This document shows, piece by piece, positions 15,706-23,628 of a stretch of 25,315 nt of DNA (position 1 is the stretch's first letter; each line of letters begins with the position of its first letter). The DNA comes from an uncultured Chloroflexota bacterium (lineage in GTDB: Bacteria; Chloroflexota; Anaerolineae; Aggregatilineales; Phototrophicaceae): NCBI GenBank assembly GCA_937927665.1, contig CALBRY010000032.1, forward strand, positions 1 through 25,315, given 5' to 3'. A program made the position numbers and the translations under genes. The notes under the pieces are model-generated. The model was not told the DNA's origin, searched no databases, and saw only the letters and a program-made list of their open reading frames with translations.

Positions 15706-17569
15706 ATAAGTGATGCCGTTCCTTCTGTTTGGCGGCTTCGTACGCTTGGCGGGCGCGCTGAACGTCGGGGTTTTCGCTGACTTCAGCAACACTGACATCC
15801 CACCATGACTCATATCCGCCGACCCGCTGCCGCCGATCCACCTCTGTGACGATACAAACCGGACGGTTGTTGATCTGCCGCGCTTGTTCCAGTGCAGTGC
15901 CGAACTCGTCGCGGTTCATCGCTTTGAACGTGACCGCGCCCATACTTTCGCAGAGTTTGGCAAAATCGATGGGCAGTACTTCGCCGTCAAGTTGATCGCT
16001 GTCGGAGCGGTGGCGGTATTTCGTGCCAAAACCGTCACTGCCGACGCTCTTACTTAAACCGCCGATGCTGGCGTAGCCGTGATTATCAAGGAGGATAATG
16101 ATCACTTTGATGCCTTCCTGCACCATCGTGACGATCTCGCTGTTGAGCATGAGGAAAGACGCATCCCCGACCATAACGTAGACTTCACGGGTGGGATCTG
16201 CGAGTTTTGCACCCAGACCGCCCGCGATCTCGTAGCCCATCGTGGAAAAACCATATTCGAGATGGTAGCCGCGCGGCTCGCGGGTGCGCCACAGCTTATG
16301 TAAGTCACCGGGGAGACTGCCCGCCGCACACAGCACAACATCACGCGGGCGGCTAAAGGTGTTGATCATGCCCACGACTTCGCCCTGACTGAGCAGCGGT
16401 TCATGTTCGAGGTTGTAAATCCGGCTGACTTCGGCATCCCATGCAGCGTTAAGCTGGCGGCAGCGTGCCTGATAGTCGTCACTGGTGCGGACATCACCGA
16501 CGAGCGCGAGCAGTTCTTCGAGCGTGGCGCGGGCATCACCGACGAGCGCGATCGCGCCGCGTTTGTACGCGTCGAACTCCATCACGTTGATGTTGATGAA
16601 GCGCACATCCGGGTTTTGGAAAGCGGTGCTGGAAGCACTGGTGAAATCGCTGTAGCGCGTGCCAATGCCGATGATCAAGTCGGCTTCGCGGGCGATAACG
16701 TTTGCGCCTGCTGTACCCGTCGCACCAATCGCACCGAGGTTAAGCGGGTGATCGAACGGAAGCGCACCCTTGCCTGCTTGTGTTTCACCGACGGGAATAC
16801 CGAGCTTCTCGACCAGCACTTGCAAGGCTTCATGCGCGCCGCTGTAGTGAACCCCACCCCCTGCGACGATCATGGGATGCTTGGCGGCGCGAATCGCGGC
16901 AACTGCCCGCGCCATCAACGCCGAATCCGGGCGATCGCGGCGGATATGCCAAACACGCGGTTCGAACATCTCCGAAGGATAGTCATAGGCGTACGTCTGC
17001 ACGTCTTGAGGCAGCGAGAGCGTTACCGCGCCTGTATCCGCAGGAGAAGTGAGAACGCGCATGGCTTCGTGTAGGGAACTGATCAACTGTTCGGGGCGGT
17101 AAATGCGATCCCAGAAGCGAGAGACCGGTTTGAAAGCATCATTCACGCTGATATCGAGCGAGTGTTCGTTTTCCAACTGCTGAAGCACGGGCGATTGGAT
17201 GCGCTCGGCGAAAATATCACCGGGGAGCAGCAGCACCGGAATACGGTTGACGGTCGCCGCCGCCGCACCGGTGATCATATTGGTCGCGCCGGGTCCAATT
17301 GATGAGGTACAGGCAAAGGTTGCGAGACGATTTTTCTGCTTGGCAAAGGCGACTGCCGCATGCACCATGCCTTGCTCGTTGCGGGCTTGGTAGAAGCGGA
17401 GTTCGGCGGCGTACTGTTGGAGTGCCTGCCCTATTCCGGCAACGTTACCGTGACCGAAGATGCCCCACACCCCTTCAAAGAATCTATTTTCTACGCCGTC
17501 GCGCTCGACGCTTTGTCGCGCCAGATACAGCACGAGTGCCTGCGCCATCGTCAAACGTGTCGTTTTCAC
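15704..17569 (-). CDS. iolD: 3D-(3,5/4)-trihydroxycyclohexane-1,2-dione hydrolase (acylhydrolase)
   Basis: 621 residues, a ThDP-dependent enzyme of the acetolactate-synthase superfamily. The N-terminal domain has GVWGIFGHGNVAGIG (33-47) and the cofactor-activating Glu in FYQARNEQGMVHAA (E65). The C-terminal ThDP-binding part has GDASFLMLNSEIVTMVQEG, followed by ILLDNHGYASIGGLSKSVGS. The length fits IolD (about 620-640). It opens the cyclohexane ring to give 5-deoxy-glucuronate. The start is GTG at 17569 with an AAAGGG site. The gene begins 20 bases after the stop of the isomerase-like gene. A stand-alone acetolactate synthase is excluded by the N-terminal signature and by the surrounding iol genes. 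Confidence 0.95.
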   Translation of the reverse strand: MKTTRLTMAQALVLYLARQSVERDGVENRFFEGVWGIFGHGNVAGIGQALQQYAAELRFYQARNEQGMVHAAVAFAKQKNRLATFACTSSIGPGATNMITGAAAATVNRIPVLLLPGDIFAERIQSPVLQQLENEHSLDISVNDAFKPVSRFWDRIYRPEQLISSLHEAMRVLTSPADTGAVTLSLPQDVQTYAYDYPSEMFEPRVWHIRRDRPDSALMARAVAAIRAAKHPMIVAGGGVHYSGAHEALQVLVEKLGIPVGETQAGKGALPFDHPLNLGAIGATGTAGANVIAREADLIIGIGTRYSDFTSASSTAFQNPDVRFININVMEFDAYKRGAIALVGDARATLEELLALVGDVRTSDDYQARCRQLNAAWDAEVSRIYNLEHEPLLSQGEVVGMINTFSRPRDVVLCAAGSLPGDLHKLWRTREPRGYHLEYGFSTMGYEIAGGLGAKLADPTREVYVMVGDASFLMLNSEIVTMVQEGIKVIIILLDNHGYASIGGLSKSVGSDGFGTKYRHRSDSDQLDGEVLPIDFAKLCESMGAVTFKAMNRDEFGTALEQARQINNRPVCIVTEVDRRQRVGGYESWWDVSVAEVSENPDVQRARQAYEAAKQKERHHL

Positions 17570-17588
17570 GATCAGTAGCCCTTTCTTG

Positions 17589-18350
17589 CTATGTTTTGCA
17601 GATTTCCAAGGCGTGTTTCAAACCCGCCACCGGATCACCGTTCGGGATAAATTCCTGCGCGAGATACCCCTCGAAGCCGGTATCGCGGATGGCTTTAACA
17701 ATGGGGCGATAATTCAATTCTTGGGAATCGTCGATTTCGTTGCGACCGGGGTTTCCTGCCGTGTGATAGTGTCCGAAATAACGATGATTGTCTCGTATTG
17801 TTCGGATGACATCCCCTTCCATGATCTGCATGTGGTAAATGTCGTACAGCAGTTGTACACGGGGTGAATTGACGAACTGGCACACTTTGACACCCCATGC
17901 CGTGCGATCACACTGATAATCGGGGTGATCGACCTTGCTGTTGAGCAGTTCCAAGATCAGGGTTACGCCTGCGTCCTGTGCCATTCTGGCAAAGTAACTG
18001 AGGTTGGCGGCTGTGTTCGCAAGTCCTTCTTCATCGCTTAATCCGTCGCGGTTTCCGCTGAAGCAGATGAGATAAGGAATCTGCCACTGAGCCGCACGGG
18101 TGAGACTGACCTGAAGCTCTCGCTCGATACTGCCGCGATTTTCGAGACGGTTTAATCCCTGTGGGGATAAAGCATGCCCCTGTACGGCGGCGATTTTCAG
18201 CCCATGATCTTTCACAAGTTGGTAATACTCCGGGCTGACCAGATCAACCGCGTCGTAACCGAGCGATGCGACAGTGCGGACGAATGCTTCGGGCGTCATT
18301 TTGTCCGGCACGAAGCACCACCATGAAACAGAATGTTCAAGTTGACTCAC
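17589..18350 (-). CDS. Hydroxypyruvate-isomerase-like TIM-barrel isomerase in the inositol operon
   Basis: 253 residues, starting at GTG 18350 after a strong GGGGGAG site. The closest family by motif is hydroxypyruvate isomerase: LILELLNSKVDHPDYQCD (E134), QLLYDIYHMQIMEGDVIRTI (D170), GHYHTAGNPGRNEID and YLAQEFIP (E233), which line up with the Hyi metal and catalytic residues. In inositol operons, related barrels are named IolI (inosose isomerase) or IolH. The gene lies between iolC and iolD, a place where the pathway needs 5-deoxy-glucuronate isomerase. As no iolB is seen, it may do that aldose-ketose step. This is an inference, and an IolI-like role is the main alternative. Confidence 0.8.
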   Translation of the reverse strand: MSQLEHSVSWWCFVPDKMTPEAFVRTVASLGYDAVDLVSPEYYQLVKDHGLKIAAVQGHALSPQGLNRLENRGSIERELQVSLTRAAQWQIPYLICFSGNRDGLSDEEGLANTAANLSYFARMAQDAGVTLILELLNSKVDHPDYQCDRTAWGVKVCQFVNSPRVQLLYDIYHMQIMEGDVIRTIRDNHRYFGHYHTAGNPGRNEIDDSQELNYRPIVKAIRDTGFEGYLAQEFIPNGDPVAGLKHALEICKT

Positions 18351-18391
18351 GATGAATCTCCCCCCATATTTTTAGTATTGATATGCAATTT

Positions 18392-19402
18392 TTACTCTAA
18401 CCCCCCGCGTGAACTCACAAACGCTTCGACCTCCGCCAGCGTGGGCATGAAATTCGCGCATCCGTGCTTGGTCACGACAATCGCGCCGCAAGCATTGCCA
18501 AGCCGCGCTGATTTCTTCCAGCCCCAACCGTTCACATAGCCGTACAAGAAACCGCCGCCAAAAGCATCACCTGCACCGAGGATGTTGTAGACCTCGACAG
18601 GATAGCCGGGCGCTTCGATAACTTCGCCGTTTTTTAGATAAATCCGTGATCCACGCGCACCCGTCTTGAGGATGAGCGCTTCGGGTCCCATTGAAAGAAT
18701 CGCAGCGATAGCGCGTTCGGTGTCACCCTGCACATGGGTATCAGATACTTGCGAGTGCGTTAGAGACATCTGCCCTTCTTCGATCAACAGCGCGGCATTG
18801 ATCTCGTCCTCCGTGCCGATGACGATATCGACACAGCGTAGAATGGCGCGCACCTGCACCCCAAAAGCGCGGACATCGTGCCATTGGTTCGGGCGAAAAT
18901 CGACATCAAGCATGACCTTGATTCCGGCGGCTTTGGCGCGCTCCGCCGCGAAAAAGGTCGCGCTGCGGCTCGGCTCGACGCTGAGATTGGTTCCGGCGAA
19001 TTGAAAGACTTTGCAGTTCATGAGCGGAGAGGCTGTCACGTCGTCAATATCGAGCGCGTTATCGGCGCAGTTATCGCGGTAGTAGACGAGCGGGAATTTA
19101 TCCGGCGGTTCGATTCCCAGAATAACGGCACTGGTGCGACGTCCCGGTTTGCGCGGGATATAGCGCGTTTCCACGCCTTCGCGGTTCAGGAAATTGAGGA
19201 TGAAATCGCCCACCGGATCGACACCAACGGCGGTTAGCAAAGCGGTTTTCAAACCGAGCCGCCGCGCTCCGACGCTGATATTGAGAGGTGATCCGCCGAC
19301 ATATGCGGCGAAGCTGTTGATCTGTTCGAAGGGTGAACCGACATCATTAGAATAAAGATCGATACTGCTGCGCCCCATGTGCAGCGAATCATATACGTTC
19401 AT
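18392..19402 (-). CDS. iolC: 5-dehydro-2-deoxygluconokinase (PfkB family)
   Basis: 336 residues from the ATG at 19402, preceded by GAGG nine bases upstream. The alternative ATG at 19411 would have no spacing from that site. The ribokinase/PfkB fold is shown by YVGGSPLNISVGARRLG (34-50) and NILGAGDAFGGGF (273-285) with catalytic D279. It phosphorylates 2-deoxy-5-keto-D-gluconate, making the aldolase substrate. It overlaps the iclR stop by 14 bases, so translation is probably coupled to the regulator. In many proteobacteria IolC is fused to a DUF2090 aldolase-like domain. Here it is not fused, and a separate LacD-type aldolase ends the operon. Confidence 0.9.
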   Translation of the reverse strand: MNVYDSLHMGRSSIDLYSNDVGSPFEQINSFAAYVGGSPLNISVGARRLGLKTALLTAVGVDPVGDFILNFLNREGVETRYIPRKPGRRTSAVILGIEPPDKFPLVYYRDNCADNALDIDDVTASPLMNCKVFQFAGTNLSVEPSRSATFFAAERAKAAGIKVMLDVDFRPNQWHDVRAFGVQVRAILRCVDIVIGTEDEINAALLIEEGQMSLTHSQVSDTHVQGDTERAIAAILSMGPEALILKTGARGSRIYLKNGEVIEAPGYPVEVYNILGAGDAFGGGFLYGYVNGWGWKKSARLGNACGAIVVTKHGCANFMPTLAEVEAFVSSRGGLE

Positions 19403-20147
19403 TAATTTCATCCTCGTAGCCTAGTTCCGCCGAAAGTTCGCGCGCGGCACGCATCACATGACCTGCCAACACGCTTACCCGATCCTCGGTGACGCGCACG
19501 GTAGGACCAGAGATGCCAATTGCTGCCACCGCGATTCCTGCCATGTTGTATACCGGAGCGGCGAGACAGCGCACCCCCGGCTGATGTTCTTCATCGTCAT
19601 AGGCGTAGCCCTGTTCGCAGACCTGCGCCAAGTGGTGAATAAGAGCGTTTGGATCGGTAAACGTGTTCGGCATTTTGCGTTCGAGCGTCGCGGGCAGTGG
19701 CAGTTTGCCGAACGCCAGCAGAGTTTTACCGACTGCTGTGCAGTGCATCGGCAGCATTCGCCCGACACCGCCCACCACCCGCAGCGAGTGAACCGCCTCA
19801 ACATCGTCGATCATGAGCGCCTTACCCTCTGAATACATGGCAGTATGCGCGCATTCCTCCGTATCGTTGACCAATCGATAAAGATATTTGCGGGCTTTCT
19901 CGCGCAAGGGCATCCGGTTGACCAGTTCCCAGCCCATTTGATAGAGGCGAGAACCCACCACAAAACGGCGCGATCCGCGTTCCTGCTGGAGATAACCCGA
20001 TGCAACCAATGTTTTTACCAAGCGTGAAGCGCTGCTTTTGTCTACGCCGAGCTTCTCTGCCAATTCCGTGATGCCTACAGAGCGCCCAGCCTGCCAGACC
20101 ATGTCTACTATCAGCAACCCACGTGTCAGGGATTGTATTTCGCTCAT
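19389..20147 (-). CDS. IclR-family transcriptional regulator of the inositol genes
   Basis: 252 residues. The winged helix-turn-helix covers about 1-68 (ITELAEKLGVDKSSASRLVKTL, then GYLQQE). The IclR effector domain follows, with PMHCTAVGKTLLAFG and GYAYDDEEHQPGVRCLAAPV, the usual ligand-pocket region. It is the first gene of the catabolic operon, and the 19-bp palindrome in front of it overlaps its -10 box, so it probably represses itself and the iol genes until an inositol or a pathway intermediate binds. Well-studied inositol regulators are of the DeoR, RpiR or GntR type, so an IclR member here is a less common solution. Confidence 0.92.
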   Translation of the reverse strand: MSEIQSLTRGLLIVDMVWQAGRSVGITELAEKLGVDKSSASRLVKTLVASGYLQQERGSRRFVVGSRLYQMGWELVNRMPLREKARKYLYRLVNDTEECAHTAMYSEGKALMIDDVEAVHSLRVVGGVGRMLPMHCTAVGKTLLAFGKLPLPATLERKMPNTFTDPNALIHHLAQVCEQGYAYDDEEHQPGVRCLAAPVYNMAGIAVAAIGISGPTVRVTEDRVSVLAGHVMRAARELSAELGYEDEINERI

Positions 20148-20166
20148 CGCCTATCCATCAAGCTTT

Positions 20167-20185
20167 TGTTGCATATTATACAACA
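20167..20185. promoter_or_regulatory. 19-bp palindromic operator candidate over the iclR/iol promoter
   Basis: TGTTGCATATTATACAACA is symmetric in all but one pair of positions and its central base (TGTTGyATAwTATrCAACA). It lies 20 bp upstream of the iclR start codon and contains the minus-strand TATAAT. Size, symmetry and placement fit an IclR dimer site acting by blocking RNA polymerase. I find no second full copy in the window. Confidence 0.65.
20175..20180 (-). promoter_or_regulatory. -10 box (TATAAT) of the inositol catabolic operon
   Basis: On the minus strand these bases read TATAAT, a perfect -10 consensus inside the palindrome, with a predicted start point near 20168 and a leader of about 20 bases before the iclR ATG. 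No good -35 hexamer lies 16-18 bp upstream, suggesting a promoter that is weak or needs an activator. Confidence 0.55.
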
Positions 20186-20219
20186 GTTTGCGACAGAATC
20201 GAGCAGAAAACGAAACTTA

Positions 20220-20248
20220 TTGACAAATGCGCAACTTGCTCCTAGTAT
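20220..20248 (+). promoter_or_regulatory. Sigma-70-type promoter of the dehydrogenase/transport operon
   Basis: TTGACA (20220-20225) and TAGTAT (20243-20248) are separated by exactly 17 bp, so this is close to the housekeeping consensus. Transcription would start near 20255, leaving a 5' leader of about 95 bases. The leader contains the palindrome TGAGATCTCA (20282-20291), a possible second regulatory site. The 19-bp operator candidate lies about 35 bp upstream of the -35. Confidence 0.7.
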
Positions 20249-20350
20249 GGATGTATTCGTACCAACCATTTTGAAAAAACCTGAGATCTCAACCACCGCA
20301 GACGCTATTTGCGTATGGGGTGGGTGATATTTAGTGACGTAAGGACTTTT

Positions 20351-21373
20351 ATGCCCGCCACACTAAATATTGGCGTCCTTGGTTTAGGACGCATGGGGCA
20401 GGTCTACGCTACGCATACGGCGCACCAGATCGAAGGTGCGCGCCTGCTTGCTGTCGCTGACCCGCGTCAAGATGTTGCCGCTGAGTTTAGTCACAAGGTT
20501 GGCGGAGTTGATGTATATGCCGACTATCACGATCTGCTGGCGCGCCCTGATCTGCATGCGATCATCGTTGCGACACCCACCAGCACCCATCACGAAGTCG
20601 TGATCGCCGCCGCTGAAGCGGGAAAAGCCATCTTCTGCGAAAAACCAACTTCTTTGAGTCTGGTTACTACCGACGAGATGGTCGCCGCCGTTCGCAAAGC
20701 GGGGGTGCTGTTTCAGGTCGGGTTCATGCGGCGGTTCGATGCCGGATGTGCCGACGCCAAGCGTCAATTGGATGCAGGCGTGATCGGTGATCCGGTGGCA
20801 GTGCGCTCGATCGGGCGTGATGCCGGACGCACCAGCCTCGAATTCGCTAACCCGGCGGTGAGCGGCGGTCTGGTAATGGACATGGGCATACATGATTTCG
20901 ACCTTGTGCGCTGGTATATGGGCGCAGAAGTCGAGCGGGTGTACACCGAAGCGAGTTCGTTGGTGTTTCCTGAATTACAGACTGTTGGCGATATCGATTA
21001 CGCAATGATCAACCTGCGCTTTGAAAATGGCGCGCTGGGCAATATCGAAGTCAGCCGCGATGCGGTGTATGGCTACGATATTCAAACCGAGATTATCGGA
21101 AGCAAAGGCACGCTCAAGGTGGGTTATTTGCAGTACACGCCGGTTGTTGTGGTGACAAAAGCTGGCGTTACCCATGATATCGTGCCCCACTTCCCGCAGC
21201 GGTTTGGAGCCGCTTATACCAAGCAAATCGAGCATTTCGCGGAATGCCTGCGAACAGGCAAAGAGCCAATTGTGAGTTCGGCAGATGCGCGGGCAGCTTT
21301 GCAGATCGGTGTAGCGGCAACACGGTCACATCTGGAAAACCGCGTCGTCTATGTGAAGGATGTACAAAGCTAA
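20351..21373 (+). CDS. Gfo/Idh/MocA oxidoreductase, probable inositol dehydrogenase (second copy)
   Basis: 340 residues from the ATG at 20351, which has TAAGGA in front. The earlier in-frame ATG at 20309 lacks a site. The NAD-binding motif is GLGRMG (11-16). K98 in CEKP and D177/H181 in VMDMGIHDFDLVRW repeat the catalytic pattern of IolG. It resembles the iolG product (shared FMRRFD/FNRRFD, GDID and YGYD motifs) but is clearly diverged. Being first in the transport operon, it may act on another isomer (scyllo- or D-chiro-inositol) brought in by the same importer. That is inferred. The gene is followed by two hairpins and then the binding-protein gene. Confidence 0.87.
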   Translation: MPATLNIGVLGLGRMGQVYATHTAHQIEGARLLAVADPRQDVAAEFSHKVGGVDVYADYHDLLARPDLHAIIVATPTSTHHEVVIAAAEAGKAIFCEKPTSLSLVTTDEMVAAVRKAGVLFQVGFMRRFDAGCADAKRQLDAGVIGDPVAVRSIGRDAGRTSLEFANPAVSGGLVMDMGIHDFDLVRWYMGAEVERVYTEASSLVFPELQTVGDIDYAMINLRFENGALGNIEVSRDAVYGYDIQTEIIGSKGTLKVGYLQYTPVVVVTKAGVTHDIVPHFPQRFGAAYTKQIEHFAECLRTGKEPIVSSADARAALQIGVAATRSHLENRVVYVKDVQS

Positions 21374-21382
21374 ATATCGCTC

Positions 21383-21427
21383 CCCCCGCCCTTCTCGATG
21401 AGCATAGAGAGAAGCCGAAAAAGGGGG
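21383..21427 (+). promoter_or_regulatory. Stem-loop between the dehydrogenase and binding-protein genes
   Basis: CTTCTC (21391-21396) pairs with GAGAAG (21409-21414), and CCCCC (21383-21387) can pair with GGGGG (21423-21427) after internal loops. It begins about 10 bases past the dehydrogenase stop. With no U-run it is at best a partial terminator or an mRNA-stabilising end for the first cistron. Confidence 0.45.
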
Positions 21428-21443
21428 ATCAACGTGTTTACTC

Positions 21444-21458
21444 CAGCGCTAGGCGCTG
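21444..21458 (+). promoter_or_regulatory. Small GC-rich hairpin before the binding-protein gene
   Basis: CAGCGC-TAG-GCGCTG is a perfect six-pair stem with a three-base loop, 43 bases upstream of the binding-protein ATG. It may protect the 5' end of a processed binding-protein mRNA. Confidence 0.4.
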
Positions 21459-21500
21459 CTGTAAAGAATAGGGCTTTCAATTTATGAGGAGTTGTCACAT

Positions 21501-22460
21501 ATGTCACGCTTTCTTCGAGTAGTTTTGGTTTTAGCGTTGTTCCTGCTGGCGGTCAATACAGTCGCTTTCGCACAGGACGCCCGCCCCTATCGTATCGTCG
21601 TCGTCACGCATGGTCAGGCATCTGACCCGTTCTGGTCGGTCGTCAAGAATGGTGTTGATGCGGCGGCGGCTGATATGCGCGTCACGGTCGAATATCAAGC
21701 ACCGGCAACCTTCGACATGGTGGCAATGGGTCAATTGATCGACGCGGCGGTTGCCAGCGAACCGGATGGTCTGGTTGTATCCGTGCCGGACTATGACGCG
21801 TTGGGCGATCACATCCGTGCAGCAGTAGACGCAGGTATCCCGGTCATCTCGATCAACAGCGGCAGTGACCACGCGGCTGACCTCGGCGTTCTGGCACATG
21901 TTGGTCAGACGGAATACGAAGCCGGATTCGGCGGCGGCGAACGCATGGCGGCGGCAGGCGTAACGAACGCGCTGTGCATCAACCAAGAAGTGGGTAACGT
22001 CGGTCTTGACCTGCGCTGCCAAGGGTTCGCAGACGCGCTCTCAGCGGCGGGTGGTTCGTCCACCGTGCTCGCGGTCGATCTGGCTGATCCGACAGGCGCA
22101 CAGGGTCGCGTGAGCGCCGCGCTCCAACAAGACGCCGCGATCAACGGCATTCTGACACTCGGACCGACGGGGGCAATCCCGACGCTGGCAGCGCTGGAAG
22201 CAGAAGGACTGCTCGGCTCGATTCCGTTCGGCACATTTGACCTATCGCCAGAAGTTTTGGCAGCGGTGCGCGATGGCAATATGTTGTTCGCCATCGACCA
22301 GCAGCAGTACACCCAAGGTTATCTGCCGATTGTCTATCTCACCCTGTTCCTCGAAAACCTGAACACCCCCGGAGCAGTGCTGATCCCGACGGGTCCCGGC
22401 TTCGTGACACAGGAAACCGCCGCTCAGGTTATTGAATTCTCGGCGCGCGGTACACGGTAA
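21501..22460 (+). CDS. Sugar/inositol ABC transporter substrate-binding protein (CUT2, FrcB-like)
   Basis: 319 residues from the ATG at 21501, chosen for the GAGGAG site nine bases upstream. A TTG at 21492 is also in frame. Residues 1-24 form a Sec signal ending AFA before Gln. No lipobox Cys is present. The mature protein has the periplasmic-binding-protein type I fold: VVTHGQASDPFWSVVKNGVD at the start, DGLVVSVPD, then GIPVISINSG and GILTLGPTGAIPTL. It should capture a monosaccharide or inositol and deliver it to the permease encoded downstream. The myo-inositol substrate is inferred from the divergent iol operon. A large hairpin follows the stop codon. Confidence 0.9.
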   Translation: MSRFLRVVLVLALFLLAVNTVAFAQDARPYRIVVVTHGQASDPFWSVVKNGVDAAAADMRVTVEYQAPATFDMVAMGQLIDAAVASEPDGLVVSVPDYDALGDHIRAAVDAGIPVISINSGSDHAADLGVLAHVGQTEYEAGFGGGERMAAAGVTNALCINQEVGNVGLDLRCQGFADALSAAGGSSTVLAVDLADPTGAQGRVSAALQQDAAINGILTLGPTGAIPTLAALEAEGLLGSIPFGTFDLSPEVLAAVRDGNMLFAIDQQQYTQGYLPIVYLTLFLENLNTPGAVLIPTGPGFVTQETAAQVIEFSARGTR

Positions 22461-22470
22461 ATCTCGCTTG

Positions 22471-22510
22471 CGTCTGATTCCTTTCGCCATGCGGTGAAGG
22501 GAATCAGACG
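22471..22510 (+). promoter_or_regulatory. Strong 15-bp intercistronic hairpin after the binding-protein gene
   Basis: Arms 22471-22485 and 22496-22510 pair over 15 positions with one G-U wobble and a 10-base loop, starting 10 bases past the stop. There is no U-run, so transcription likely continues into the permease. Such stems commonly shield the binding-protein mRNA from 3' decay, giving more binding protein than permease. Confidence 0.7.
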
Positions 22511-22553
22511 GTAATATGGTGTTTCATAGACGACAATTCTTGGGAATGTATTC

Positions 22554-23627
22554 ATGGCGAGCGAAACACTCACCCCGGCTGCCGATGAGCGTGTGCGGCG
22601 GCAGGGAATTTTACGTAAGCTGCTGCGCCGCCCTGAATTGGGCGCGATCGGCGGGACAATCCTTGTGTGGCTGTTCTTCGCAGTGGTTGCAGGGGATACG
22701 GGCTTTCTCAGTCTGCGCGGGACGGCAAACTACCTTGGGGTAGCGGCGGAATTGGGCATCCTCGCGATAGCCGTAGCGATGCTGATGATTGCCGGAGAGT
22801 TCGATCTCTCGGTCGGTTCGATGATCGGCGGCACGGGCATGATCACCGCCATTTTAACCGTGCAGTTCGGTTGGAATGTGTGGGCGGCGGTCGGGGTTTC
22901 GCTGATCGCGGCGCTGGCGGTGGGCGCGATTAACGGATTCCTTGTCAACCGCACCAAACTCCCTTCATTCATTATCACGCTCGCTACCTTGTTTATCATA
23001 CGCGGTCTAACCGTTGGCTTGACACGCCTGATCACGGGGCGGACACAGGTCGGCGGGGTCAAGGAAGCGCTTGGCTACGACTCGGCGGCGACATTCTTCG
23101 CAAATTCTCTGAGCATTGTCGATCCAACTTCGTCGCGCGGGGTGGAAGCACAATTCCCGATTTCGATTTTATGGTGGGTGCTCATCGCTTTAGTGGCGAC
23201 CTATGTTCTGCTGCGAACACGACCGGGCAACTGGATTTTCGGCATTGGCGGCGATGAGAGTGCTGCCCGCAACGTCGGCGTGCCCGTGAACCGAACGAAA
23301 GTGATCCTGTTCATGACGACGGCTGCCGCCGCGTGGTTGGTGGCGACGATCCAAGTTCTATCGACAGGTGGAGCGGATACACTGCGCGGTCAGCAGCGCG
23401 AGTTTTACGCCATTATTGCGGCGGTCATCGGGGGAACACTGCTAACGGGCGGGTATGGCTCTGCCATTGGGGCGCTTTTCGGGGCACTGATCTACGGGAT
23501 GGTGCAGCAAGGCATTGTATTTACGGGTATAGACTCGGACTGGTTTTTAGTCTTTATGGGCGCGATGCTGATCATCGCCGTGCTGGTCAATAACTATATT
23601 CGCAAGCAAGCCTCGGAGGCGAAATGA
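22554..23627 (+). CDS. Sugar/inositol ABC transporter permease (CUT2, FrcC/RbsC-like)
   Basis: 357 residues with about nine to ten membrane segments after a basic N-terminus (RRQGILRKLLRRPE). Family signatures are AGEFDLSVGSM (80-90), FLVNRTKLPSFIITLATLFIIRG, and near the end GGTLLTGGYGSAIGALFGALIYG. It forms the homodimeric channel of a CUT2 importer together with the ATPase encoded one base downstream. The ribosome site before the ATG at 22554 is weak (GGGAATG), in keeping with lower expression than the binding protein. The long loop between YDSAATFFANSLS and RGVEAQFPIS is typical of XylH/FrcC-like members. Confidence 0.92.
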   Translation: MASETLTPAADERVRRQGILRKLLRRPELGAIGGTILVWLFFAVVAGDTGFLSLRGTANYLGVAAELGILAIAVAMLMIAGEFDLSVGSMIGGTGMITAILTVQFGWNVWAAVGVSLIAALAVGAINGFLVNRTKLPSFIITLATLFIIRGLTVGLTRLITGRTQVGGVKEALGYDSAATFFANSLSIVDPTSSRGVEAQFPISILWWVLIALVATYVLLRTRPGNWIFGIGGDESAARNVGVPVNRTKVILFMTTAAAAWLVATIQVLSTGGADTLRGQQREFYAIIAAVIGGTLLTGGYGSAIGALFGALIYGMVQQGIVFTGIDSDWFLVFMGAMLIIAVLVNNYIRKQASEAK

Positions 23628-23628
23628 C

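Noticed and set aside
15649..15813. An N-terminal extension of IolE
   Set aside because: The extra frame overlaps the 3' end of iolD and lacks family similarity. The ATG at 15648 has a good ribosome site.
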